From an uncultured Bacilli bacterium (GTDB lineage: Bacteria; Bacillota_I; Bacilli_A; RF39; UBA660): a stretch of 34,521 nucleotides of DNA. The notes beneath the pieces were generated by a model, which saw only the letters and a program-made list of their open reading frames with translations, made no database searches and had not been told where the DNA came from. The stretch is from the NCBI GenBank assembly GCA_947624955.1, contig CANQMM010000010.1:1-34521 (forward strand), in the 5' to 3' direction. Below, piece by piece: positions 8,470 to 17,159 of this stretch. The translations under genes were made by a program, and so were the position numbers. Numbering within the stretch: the first letter of the stretch is position 1; every line of letters begins with the position of its first letter.

Positions 8470-8718
8470 ATAATATTAAAATCTAATGGAAGCGATATAA
8501 CTATCCAATATGTAACAGCATATTTTGTAAGTTTAGATAATTACAGGATTGATATTGTTGATATTCCAGTTAATAAATATACTCTTGAACAATTAAAACA
8601 CCTTGCACCAATGATAGCTCAAACCAAAGAACCAAGAATACCTTTAAAATTAAATCCAGGTGTTTCTAGAGAAGATATTCAAGAAGCAAAACAAATGGTA
8701 AAGTCTTTAAGAATGTAG
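8470..8718 (+). CDS. 82-codon ORF lacking a canonical start codon (IILKSNGSDITIQYVTAYFVSLDNYRIDIVDIPVNKYTLEQLKHLAPMIAQTKEPRIPLKLNPGVSREDIQEAKQMVKSLRM)
   Basis: Open frame with protein-like composition; SD GAGGTGG seven nt upstream of ATA at 8470; terminator overlaps its stop; absent from the supplied ORF track. Confidence 0.5.
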   Translation: MILKSNGSDITIQYVTAYFVSLDNYRIDIVDIPVNKYTLEQLKHLAPMIAQTKEPRIPLKLNPGVSREDIQEAKQMVKSLRM

Positions 8719-8745
8719 CATAGAATTATTGCTACTTTTTTATTA
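8715..8745 (+). terminator. rho-independent terminator of the 7754-8718 pair
   Basis: GTAGCA...TGCTAC followed by TTTTTT; left arm includes the TAG stop. Confidence 0.75.
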
Positions 8746-8808
8746 ATGTCTCCCAAACAGGATTCATATCAAAAACCGTTTTACTTTTTTCCTGCCATCA
8801 AAAAAGTC

Positions 8809-9003
8809 TTATTTTATTTTAATAAGACCTCTTTCCACTTCTTCTAATGCTCTACCTAGTTCTCGTTTATTAGTATATTCACTTTCCTTCATTTGAAAAT
8901 GTTTATTTTCTAACATTTGCTTACTTCTTATCGATGCCACATGAACTAGTTTGTACTTAGAATCGACAATATTTAATAACTTATCAATTGATGGATATAA
9001 CAT
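8809..9003 (-). CDS. rpoZ: DNA-directed RNA polymerase omega subunit
   Basis: MLYPSIDKLLNIVDSKYKLVHVASIRSKQM...RELGRALEEVERGLI. Confidence 0.85.
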   Translation of the reverse strand: MLYPSIDKLLNIVDSKYKLVHVASIRSKQMLENKHFQMKESEYTNKRELGRALEEVERGLIKIK

Positions 9004-9086
9004 TTAATCACGTCCTTACATTAACATTTTACTAAATATTTTACTTTTTATATACAATATCCTACAGTTTTGACAAAACTTTACAA

Positions 9087-9458
9087 TTAATCAACAACTT
9101 CCGCTACTATTTTATCTTTATCATCGATTTTCAAATGAATTCGTAAGCCATCTAAAGTTTTTCCTTCATTTCTCGGATCTTCAACACTACTTTCACTATC
9201 CAATAAAATATGACCTTTGTCGACTAACTCTCCAACAGTAATGTATTCTTCTTTCGTGGTTTGTAATACTTCACTCGTCTCCCCATAATCTTCCGCTGCT
9301 TTTAATATCATACTAACAGTCATATTATAGTTTTCTTCTTGATTATTTTTAAATGCATAAGATGTTTTCGTTAAAAATATGATTGTGGCTACCCCTAATA
9401 TTCCCATTAAAATTAATAACTCACTAATAGTATATCCATTCTTTTTCAATCCTATCAC
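9087..9458 (-). CDS. type IV prepilin-like / pseudopilin protein
   Basis: KKNGYTISELLILMGILGVATIIFL N-methylation-type signal. Confidence 0.7.
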   Translation of the reverse strand: MIGLKKNGYTISELLILMGILGVATIIFLTKTSYAFKNNQEENYNMTVSMILKAAEDYGETSEVLQTTKEEYITVGELVDKGHILLDSESSVEDPRNEGKTLDGLRIHLKIDDKDKIVAEVVD

Positions 9459-9506
9459 CCTACTACCATTATATTACAAATTTTCCTTTCCTACAAGATA
9501 GACTAA

Positions 9507-9531
9507 AAAAATCTCCGCGGAGATTTTTAAT
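9507..9531 (-). terminator. terminator of the cotD-like gene
   Basis: AAAAATCTCCGCGGAGATTTTT perfect palindrome. Confidence 0.7.
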
Positions 9532-9844
9532 AATTACAGTTTCTTTCATATACGTTAGATACTTCATTTTCTTCAGTACAAGTAAATCTTGGCGTATATG
9601 TATGACGATAAACATGATGATTTATAATTCTCGTATTTATAGGAATAATATGCGGAACTTCATGAACTATTTCTCGATGACAACATCTTTCTTGTGGACA
9701 TTCTACTACAGGTTGGCAAGGTGCTGGCATTGGACAACAATCCATTCCCATATTCATACCCATATCACTTGGCATAGCATAAGCCGGAGCATCCATCATC
9801 ATACCTTTATCATTCATATCACAACATCTGTCATTAAATAACAT
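9527..9844 (-). CDS. CotD-like spore coat protein
   Basis: Met/Cys-rich N-terminus, then ECPQERCCHREIVHEVPHIIPINTRIINHHVYRHTYTPRFTCTEENEVSNV, resembling CotD 'VPHIHPxxTxxVNHxxxxHxHxxP' organisation. Confidence 0.65.
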   Translation of the reverse strand: MLFNDRCCDMNDKGMMMDAPAYAMPSDMGMNMGMDCCPMPAPCQPVVECPQERCCHREIVHEVPHIIPINTRIINHHVYRHTYTPRFTCTEENEVSNVYERNCNY

Positions 9845-9915
9845 AAATACACTACCCTTTCTAGTGTATATTATGATTAATAACGCCCATTGGTTAGGAC
9901 AAAAGTTTAGTTCTC

Positions 9916-11223
9916 TTAAAAAGGCATTTTAAAATTTCCGTTACTAACTTGCTTCATCATCTGCTTCATTTGCTCAAATTGTTTAAGTAAACGATTAATT
10001 TCTTCGACACTGACTCCACTACCTTTAGCAATTCGCTGTTTTCTACTAGCTTTTAAAATATCCGGATGTTTTCTTTCTTCTTTTGTCATCGATAAAATTA
10101 TTGCTTCAATATGAGCAAATTGTTTAGGGTCGACCTCGACATTATTAAGTCCTAATTTCCTCGCCTGTGGTAACATTTTAATAATATTCTCAAGAGGTCC
10201 TAACTTTTTAATTTGCTTTAAATTAACTAAGAAATCTTCTAAGTCATATTTACCACGTTGCATCTTCTTAGCTTGTTCTTCGGCTTCTTTTTCATCGATA
10301 ATGCCTTCAACTTTATCCGCAATCGACATAATATCGCCCATATCCAAAATTCTCGAAGCCATTCTTTCTGGATGAAATTCACTTAAACCATCCATTTTTT
10401 CAGAATCCCCGACAAATTTAATTGGGACATTAGTTAAATGTCTAACTGATAGAGCCACCCCGCCTTTAGTATCGCCATCTAGTTTTGTTAAAATAGTTCC
10501 CGTTAAATGTAAATTATCATTAAATCCCTTAATGACATTGATGGCATCTTGACCCATCATCGCATCGATAACTAAAATTACCTCATCCGGTTTAGCAATA
10601 TCTATAACATCTTTTAACTCTTGCATTAACTCTTCATCGATATGCAATCTTCCGGCCGTATCGATAATAATGTAATCATTCCCATTTTCTTTAGCATAAG
10701 AAAGAGCATTTTCCACAATCGTCGTGACTTTATTTTTACCTTCTGTATACACCGGAATATTTAAACTCTTCCCAATATCTTGTAATTGTTCAATCGCCGC
10801 CGGACGATAAATATCACAAGCTACAAGTAGCGGTTTTTTACTATGTTTCTTTCTTAAATAATTAGCTAGCTTCCCAGCCGTTGTTGTTTTACCACTACCT
10901 TGTAAACCGGCAAGCAGCAAAATAGTTGGATTTTTATCAACTACTAAAGGAACACTATCTCCTCCTAGCAGCGAAACTAACTCATCTTTAACAATCTTGA
11001 TAAATAGTTCATCCGGTTTGATACTTTTGCCCACATCCATGCCTAAAGCTTTCTCTTTAACATTACTGACAAATTCTTTTACTACTTGATAGTTAACATC
11101 TGCTTCCAATAAAGCCATTCTAATCTCGCGCATTGCTTCACTAATATTTTCTTCAGTAATTCTTCCAAGACCACGAATATTCTTTATGGCATTAGATATT
11201 CTATCACCCATATATTCAAACAT
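9916..11223 (-). CDS. ffh: signal recognition particle protein Ffh
   Basis: GLQGSGKTTTAGKLA; DTAGRLHIDEELM; TKLDGDTKGG; C-terminal M domain. Confidence 0.97.
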   Translation of the reverse strand: MFEYMGDRISNAIKNIRGLGRITEENISEAMREIRMALLEADVNYQVVKEFVSNVKEKALGMDVGKSIKPDELFIKIVKDELVSLLGGDSVPLVVDKNPTILLLAGLQGSGKTTTAGKLANYLRKKHSKKPLLVACDIYRPAAIEQLQDIGKSLNIPVYTEGKNKVTTIVENALSYAKENGNDYIIIDTAGRLHIDEELMQELKDVIDIAKPDEVILVIDAMMGQDAINVIKGFNDNLHLTGTILTKLDGDTKGGVALSVRHLTNVPIKFVGDSEKMDGLSEFHPERMASRILDMGDIMSIADKVEGIIDEKEAEEQAKKMQRGKYDLEDFLVNLKQIKKLGPLENIIKMLPQARKLGLNNVEVDPKQFAHIEAIILSMTKEERKHPDILKASRKQRIAKGSGVSVEEINRLLKQFEQMKQMMKQVSNGNFKMPF

Positions 11224-11251
11224 TTATATCACCAACTAGAATTATATCAAA

Positions 11252-11281
11252 AAAAGTGAAATTAATCACTTAATTTCACTC
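11252..11281 (-). terminator. terminator between thyX and ffh
   Basis: AGTGAAATTAA/TTAATTTCACT 11-bp perfect stem and T run on the minus strand. Confidence 0.75.
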
Positions 11282-12700
11282 CTTAGATGGCTTATCTTCT
11301 AATACTAATCTTTGTACTCCCCTTTTACAAGAGTCTTTTCCTTCTTTACAATAACCTAATACTTCGCAAGAAGGACCTAGATACCGACCAATAATTGGAG
11401 TTGCTTTTTTTGCTTGATCACAAATTTCTTGGACAATTCCTCGCGTTTCCCATTGCGTTTTCCTACAAGTTCTCTTTCTACTTATATCGATTAAAGTTCT
11501 GGCATTGATAGTTGCTCTTACATTGACAGTATTACCGGCCATATAGAAATAAACTAAATCTTGCTCATTAACTCCTCTACTTTTAAATTCTTCGTAAAGA
11601 GCTAAGTTATCGGCAAAAACTTGTTCATATTCTTCTAAATCACTTTCTTTAATCGATTCCGGAATTTTATAACTACTCAAATCTCTAATTGGTGCAAAAT
11701 CCGGTACTAATAAAGAATACATCCGGTGTCTTGTAAAATGCGTAAGCACAGCCAAACTTGGAGAAAATTCCACTTCATAATTAACGGCTTCTAACTCTCT
11801 ATTATGCGTATTAAATACTACTCCCCGAATAATTTTTTCGACGATATCCGGGTCTTTTTCTAATAATCCTTTTAAACAATCGTGCGCATCCTCAAAAGAT
11901 AACTGATATCTTGCAGCCAAAGTCGTAAGGGCTAAATTTAAATCACCATCACTATCAAAATTGACAATTCTTGGTAGTACTCCTTTCGTTGGTTCTATAT
12001 CACCCACAATATCATCTAAAAATTCCAACTCGTCTTTTTGTCTATCTTTAGCTTTATTTAAAGGGGGAATTAAATATGGTGCTCTTTCCTGAACTATCGC
12101 ATATATTCTTTCTCCTAATTCCTTTAACTCACTATTTTTCGATAAATTCCCATATAATAAATCAGTTAAAACTTTTAATAACTCCGTTGCATCCATTCCC
12201 ATAATTATATTAGCATGGAAACTATAAGGTAAAATATATCTCGCATCTTCAAAAGGTATCCCTTTATTAACTAAGCGATTATAGAAATTAAATAACTTAT
12301 CGGCGTGTGCATTATATAACCTTTTTAACTCTTCATTATCGGGATGCACATTTCCCTCATTATCCCTAAAGTCCGGATTAAAATGACCTTCGTTACTAAA
12401 ATTCGCTTCTCTTCTTGATTTAATTGTAAAAGAAGTTAACCGATATCCAATTAAAGTCTGCTCGATGACCGGCGTTACATCTTCCAAGGCAAATACTAAA
12501 TAATCGTGGTCACTAATTGATGTATGTCCACTATTTAGAACGTGCTTAATCGATTGTAAATTTTCTTTCATTGTATGCTCATCTTCATATATATCTAATA
12601 CTTTGCCCTGTGTCCGCGAAATTCTAGCAGCTGTTGCTACTACTTGTACATTTTCTTGAATTGCTTCTTTAGAATTAAATCCTAATAATTTTACTTCCAT
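11276..12700 (-). CDS. thyX: double-length FAD-dependent thymidylate synthase (tandem Thy1/ThyX domains)
   Basis: Two ThyX-like segments: IGYRLTSFTIKSRREANFSNEGHF and LTHFTRHRMYSLLVPDFAPIRD; adjacent to tmk. Confidence 0.85.
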   Translation of the reverse strand: MEVKLLGFNSKEAIQENVQVVATAARISRTQGKVLDIYEDEHTMKENLQSIKHVLNSGHTSISDHDYLVFALEDVTPVIEQTLIGYRLTSFTIKSRREANFSNEGHFNPDFRDNEGNVHPDNEELKRLYNAHADKLFNFYNRLVNKGIPFEDARYILPYSFHANIIMGMDATELLKVLTDLLYGNLSKNSELKELGERIYAIVQERAPYLIPPLNKAKDRQKDELEFLDDIVGDIEPTKGVLPRIVNFDSDGDLNLALTTLAARYQLSFEDAHDCLKGLLEKDPDIVEKIIRGVVFNTHNRELEAVNYEVEFSPSLAVLTHFTRHRMYSLLVPDFAPIRDLSSYKIPESIKESDLEEYEQVFADNLALYEEFKSRGVNEQDLVYFYMAGNTVNVRATINARTLIDISRKRTCRKTQWETRGIVQEICDQAKKATPIIGRYLGPSCEVLGYCKEGKDSCKRGVQRLVLEDKPSKE

Positions 12701-12724
12701 TTTCCTCTACCTCCCCAAATAAAT

Positions 12725-13414
12725 CTAATAAAGCTTTTCTTTAATTAAATTATAAATTTCTTCGTGAATATCTAAAATTCCTCTTAGATTTCCCTTTTTA
12801 TCCACACACTTAATTGTTTCATAATGATGCATCTCGGCTAACTCTAAATAGGCCTTTTCGGCATTATGTAAATGGATCTCACTTGATTCTTGCTGGTCAG
12901 GTGCTTCCGCCCGACCTTTTCTTAACTCACAAGCTTTCTTGTAAGGCATATGTAAGAAGATAGTTAATGTTGGTCTTTCTAATTCTAATAAGTCATACTC
13001 TAATGTTGCTAACCAATCATAGATTTTTTTCCTTTCTTCTGGATCAAATACCTTTCCTCCCTGATGGGCCATATTACTTTCGACATATCTATCTAAAATA
13101 ACATCATAACCTTCTTCTAATAAAGCATTTACCGTCTTCGCATTGTACTTCCGATCAGCAGCGTAATACAATGCTGCCACCTTCGGATCGACATTTGCTG
13201 CTCCTTCTTTAAAGTAACCATCACATATATATTGTTTACCTAAATAAGGTCCTCCGACAATTCTTCCCGTCGGAGTATCGTACATCGGATAACTTAATCT
13301 TTCGATTTTTTTCCCTTCTTTTTGTAACCGCTGCACTAGTAACGAAGTTTGCGTTTCTTTCCCCGAACAATCCGTGCCTTCGATAACAATAATTCGTCCT
13401 TTCACTTTCACCAT
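12725..13414 (-). CDS. tmk: thymidylate kinase
   Basis: GRIIVIEGTDCSGKETQTSLLVQRL; DVILDRYVESNMAHQGGK. Confidence 0.9.
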   Translation of the reverse strand: MVKVKGRIIVIEGTDCSGKETQTSLLVQRLQKEGKKIERLSYPMYDTPTGRIVGGPYLGKQYICDGYFKEGAANVDPKVAALYYAADRKYNAKTVNALLEEGYDVILDRYVESNMAHQGGKVFDPEERKKIYDWLATLEYDLLELERPTLTIFLHMPYKKACELRKGRAEAPDQQESSEIHLHNAEKAYLELAEMHHYETIKCVDKKGNLRGILDIHEEIYNLIKEKLY

Positions 13415-13483
13415 CTACCTTTACTAATTTGATTATAATGTGTACTTTATACACTTGTCAATAATTAAAAAAAATATTTTGCT

Positions 13484-13780
13484 CTAAGACAAAATATTCT
13501 CAATTTTTTCGCTTAATTCAGGAGTTATTTTATCGTCAAGCAAATTGACGATAGCTTGCCGCCTACTATACATTTTTAAAATATCTTCATATTGTTCTAA
13601 TTTCTGCGCAACGATTTGTAATCCCTTACCTACCGCACTCCTACTTACTCTATTATTATCGGCTATTTCGGTAATCGATAAATCATTAATATAATAATCC
13701 TTAAAATATTCTCTTTCTTTAGGGGTTAATAAATCACCATAATAATCAAATAAAATATTTAAATAAGTTCTTCTTTCCAT
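13484..13780 (-). CDS. ylxM: YlxM-family DNA-binding protein
   Basis: LFDYYGDLLTPKEREYFKDYYINDLSITEIADNNRVSRSAVGKGL; adjacent to ftsY. Confidence 0.92.
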   Translation of the reverse strand: MERRTYLNILFDYYGDLLTPKEREYFKDYYINDLSITEIADNNRVSRSAVGKGLQIVAQKLEQYEDILKMYSRRQAIVNLLDDKITPELSEKIENILS

Positions 13781-14775
13781 TAGACCATATCCTTAAATAA
13801 TCCATATATATAATTCTCTATATCGAAAACTTGTAAATCTTTCATACCTTCTCCTAAACCGATAAATTTTACCGGAATATTTACCTCTTCTTTAATGGCT
13901 AAAACGATTCCCCCTTTAGCTGTTCCATCTAGCTTTGTTAGGACAATCCCTGTAATATTAACGATTTCTTTAAACGCTTTTGCTTGCAAAATCCCATTTT
14001 GCCCAGTGGTGGCATCGATAATTAACAAAGTCTCTTGCGGTGCTCCCGGAATTATGCGGTCGATAACTTTATTAATTTTTTCTAGTTCTTTCATCAAATT
14101 AACTTTATTCTGTAATCTTCCCGCCGTATCGACAAGTACCATATCGACATTTTCTTCTTTGGCTTTTACAAGCCCATCATAGATAACTCCGGCTGGATCA
14201 GTATTTTCTTTACCATAGAATAGTGTTCCTGTCCTACTAGCCCATTCTTCTAATTGCGCCACCGCTCCTGCTCTAAAAGTATCTCCCGCAATTAGCATTA
14301 CTTTCTTACCCATCTCTTTATATTTGTAAGCCAGTTTACCTATCGTCGTTGTTTTACCTACACCATTAACACCCACAAATAATAAAACCGTTGGCCCTTC
14401 ACTTGCCATCTTAATCTTATCACTCAAAGACTCATTATTAACATAGATAATAAATAACTCATCGACGATAATCTCTTTTAAAACCTCAGGACTAGTAATA
14501 TTTTCTTCTTTAACTCTTTTCCTAATTAAATCCATAAATTTCATTACCGTATTGACTCCAATATCCGCCATAATTAGTAAGCTTTCTAATTCTTCATAAT
14601 ATTCTTCCGTCACCCGGTTATACTTCATTCCTAAAATATTCAATTGTGAAATAAATTCTTTCCTAGTCTTTTCTAATCCTTTATCATAGATTTCTACTTC
14701 TTCTTTTAATTCTTCTTTAGTAGTATTTTCACTTTTCTTCGTAATAATATTTTTTAATTTATCAAAAATTCCCAT
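13780..14775 (-). CDS. ftsY: signal recognition particle receptor FtsY
   Basis: GVNGVGKTTTIGKLAYKYK; DTFRAGAVAQLEEWA; TKLDGTAKGG; start moved to MGIFDKL. Confidence 0.96.
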   Translation of the reverse strand: MGIFDKLKNIITKKSENTTKEELKEEVEIYDKGLEKTRKEFISQLNILGMKYNRVTEEYYEELESLLIMADIGVNTVMKFMDLIRKRVKEENITSPEVLKEIIVDELFIIYVNNESLSDKIKMASEGPTVLLFVGVNGVGKTTTIGKLAYKYKEMGKKVMLIAGDTFRAGAVAQLEEWASRTGTLFYGKENTDPAGVIYDGLVKAKEENVDMVLVDTAGRLQNKVNLMKELEKINKVIDRIIPGAPQETLLIIDATTGQNGILQAKAFKEIVNITGIVLTKLDGTAKGGIVLAIKEEVNIPVKFIGLGEGMKDLQVFDIENYIYGLFKDMV

Positions 14776-14811
14776 ATCATCACCCATTTAATTATATCAA
14801 TCAATATCTAA

Positions 14812-14833
14812 AAAAAGCAATTAATACTTTAAT
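14812..14833 (-). terminator. terminator of the prepilin-like gene
   Basis: GCAATTAA-TACT-TTAATTGC with T run on the minus strand. Confidence 0.65.
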
Positions 14834-15248
14834 TGCACGTCCCCTTAGGTACATAAGCGCGATATTCGCCACTCCCATTTGCTTGCTCGACATAATTATA
14901 TATATATACTTCAGCATCTTGATTACAATGATTACCATCATCATTAAAATAACCATTATCTTTTAAATAACTTACCTTAACTTTTCTAAAACAACTACTT
15001 GTTGGGTTGGTCGGATCACTTAAAGAATTAGCCTTTATTTGAAATCCCGGGGTACACTTTTCCAAAAATATCTCCGCTAAACCATAGGTTACCGCGGCAT
15101 CGCCTAGATTGTTTTCCATTTCATCTGATGTCATATTTTGACTTCTTTGTAAAATACTCACTATCGAGTAACTAGCCAGTCCCGCTAATAAACCCAATAT
15201 CGCTATTACGACGATTAACTCGACTAGAGTAAAACCTTTATCTTTCAT
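14829..15248 (-). CDS. prepilin-type N-terminal cleavage/methylation domain protein
   Basis: MKDKGFTLVELIVVIAILGLLAGLASYSIVSIL; SD GGTGA before ATG at 15248; paired Cys in the C-terminal region. Confidence 0.88.
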   Translation of the reverse strand: MKDKGFTLVELIVVIAILGLLAGLASYSIVSILQRSQNMTSDEMENNLGDAAVTYGLAEIFLEKCTPGFQIKANSLSDPTNPTSSCFRKVKVSYLKDNGYFNDDGNHCNQDAEVYIYNYVEQANGSGEYRAYVPKGTCN

Positions 15249-15398
15249 CTTATTCACCGCTATTATTATACCACACAATCCTCCTAATTTTACTTTTTCT
15301 TTTACCATACCTCGACTACATCTAGACTTTTTGAAAATTTTTGCTATAATTATATTTAGCGATTAACTTTAAATTTTTTATTTGAGAGGAAGATATTT

Positions 15399-17081
15399 AT
15401 GAAAAATAATAATGAAGCGACGAAAATTGTTGCTTTAGGTGGTTTAGGTGAAGTCGGTAAAAATATGTATGTTTTTATGCATCACGATGAAATATTTATT
15501 ATCGATGCCGGGGTTATGTTTCCCGAAAGCGATTTACTCGGTATTGACTATGTCATTCAAGATACCACTTTCCTAAAACAAAACGAAAGTAAGATTAAAG
15601 GTTTATTAATTACCCACGGTCACGAAGACCATATTGGTGGTATTTCCTTTTTATTACAAAATGTTAATATCCCGGTTATTTATGCCCCGAAAATCGCTAT
15701 CGATTTAATTAAAAATAAATTAGAAGACCGCAATATTAACTATGATAAATTAGTGACGATTACCAAAGATAGTGTCATTAAAAGTAAATATTTTAGCGTC
15801 GATTTTATTGCGACCACCCACTCGATTCCCGATAGCTTTGGTATTGTCCTCCATACCCCTAATGGTGTTATCGTTTCTACCGGTGATTTTAAATTCGATT
15901 TAACCCCTATCGGACCAATGGCCGATTTACATAAAATGGCCCAAGTTGGTAGTGAAGGTGTAAGATTACTCCTTAGTGATAGTACCAATGCCCTCGCTGA
16001 AGGATTTAGTAAAAGTGAAAGCGCCGTCGATGAAACTTTGAGTGATATTATCAGTGGTCATAGTGGAAGAATTATTATTGCTACCTTTGCTTCCAATATT
16101 TACCGGATTAAACATATCGTCGAAACTTGTAAAGAAAATAATCGTAAAATTGTAGTTTTTGGTCGAAGTATGGAAACGAGCATCAATTTAGCTTTAAATA
16201 ATGGTTTATTGAATGATAAATCAATGTTTATTGAAGCTAATACTGCTAAAGGTTTAAAGAAAAATGAAGTTTGTATCTTGTGTACCGGTTCTCAAGGCGA
16301 ACCTCTAGCGGCCCTAAGTCGTATAGCTAATGGTACTCATAAACAAATTTCTCTTATGGGCGATGACTTAGTCATCTTCTCTTCTTCACCTATCCCTGGT
16401 AATGCTGCAAGTATCAATCGAATTATTAATAAACTCTATTTAAAAGGTGTTCGCGTTTTCACTAATTCCGAATTTAGCGATATCCATACATCCGGACACG
16501 CGAAGATGGAAGAACTAAAATTGATGTTAAGAATTATTAAACCCGAATACTTTATGCCGATGCACGGTGAATATCGGATGTTAAAAAGTCACGCTAATTT
16601 AGCTGTTATGTGTGGCGTTAAAGAAGAAAACACCTTCGTCTTAAAAAATGGGGATGTCTTAGAGATGGATGCGGATGGCATTCGCAAAGCCGGAAATGTC
16701 ATTGCGGGCGATATCTATGTTGACGGCTCACGGATTGGAGATGTCGGTAGCATCATTATTAAAGACCGCAAATTAATGAGTAAAGATGGCATCTTAGTAA
16801 CAATCTTAAATATTAATCCTTTAACTAGACGTCTACTAATCAAACCAAATGTCACTACTCGCGGATTTGTCTTAGTAAATGAAAATACGGAATTAATTAA
16901 CCAAATAGAACATAAAATAACCGAAATAGTTACCAAAGCCCTAGATAGTGGTCCTTATAACTATACCGATTTAAAAAATCAAATAATTTTGGAATTACAT
17001 CCTTTCATTAATAACTTGACTGGGCGCAGACCCATTATCTTACCTGTAATTATGGAAGTAAGAGAAATGTCAAATAATTAA
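15399..17081 (+). CDS. rnj: ribonuclease J
   Basis: GGLGEVGKNMYV; LLITHGHEDHIGG; PMHGEYRMLKSHANLA. Confidence 0.95.
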   Translation: MKNNNEATKIVALGGLGEVGKNMYVFMHHDEIFIIDAGVMFPESDLLGIDYVIQDTTFLKQNESKIKGLLITHGHEDHIGGISFLLQNVNIPVIYAPKIAIDLIKNKLEDRNINYDKLVTITKDSVIKSKYFSVDFIATTHSIPDSFGIVLHTPNGVIVSTGDFKFDLTPIGPMADLHKMAQVGSEGVRLLLSDSTNALAEGFSKSESAVDETLSDIISGHSGRIIIATFASNIYRIKHIVETCKENNRKIVVFGRSMETSINLALNNGLLNDKSMFIEANTAKGLKKNEVCILCTGSQGEPLAALSRIANGTHKQISLMGDDLVIFSSSPIPGNAASINRIINKLYLKGVRVFTNSEFSDIHTSGHAKMEELKLMLRIIKPEYFMPMHGEYRMLKSHANLAVMCGVKEENTFVLKNGDVLEMDADGIRKAGNVIAGDIYVDGSRIGDVGSIIIKDRKLMSKDGILVTILNINPLTRRLLIKPNVTTRGFVLVNENTELINQIEHKITEIVTKALDSGPYNYTDLKNQIILELHPFINNLTGRRPIILPVIMEVREMSNN

Positions 17082-17113
17082 CAAGTAGAGCTCATCTATT
17101 TGTTTTTTTATTT
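17082..17113 (+). terminator. rnj terminator
   Basis: CAAGTAGA...TCTATTTG followed by TTTTTTT. Confidence 0.65.
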
Positions 17114-17159
17114 TAATTAGTTATATTGAGTTATATAATATTAATAGGAGAATGATAAG

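Noticed and set aside
7501-8810. Possible attL/attR duplication of the tRNA-Ala 3' end flanking the cassette
   Set aside because: No second copy of the ATTCTCCACCA end found before rpoZ by eye, so integration is not demonstrated
13236-13454. 72-aa minus ORF at the tmk start
   Set aside because: Out-of-frame overlap with the tmk 5' end
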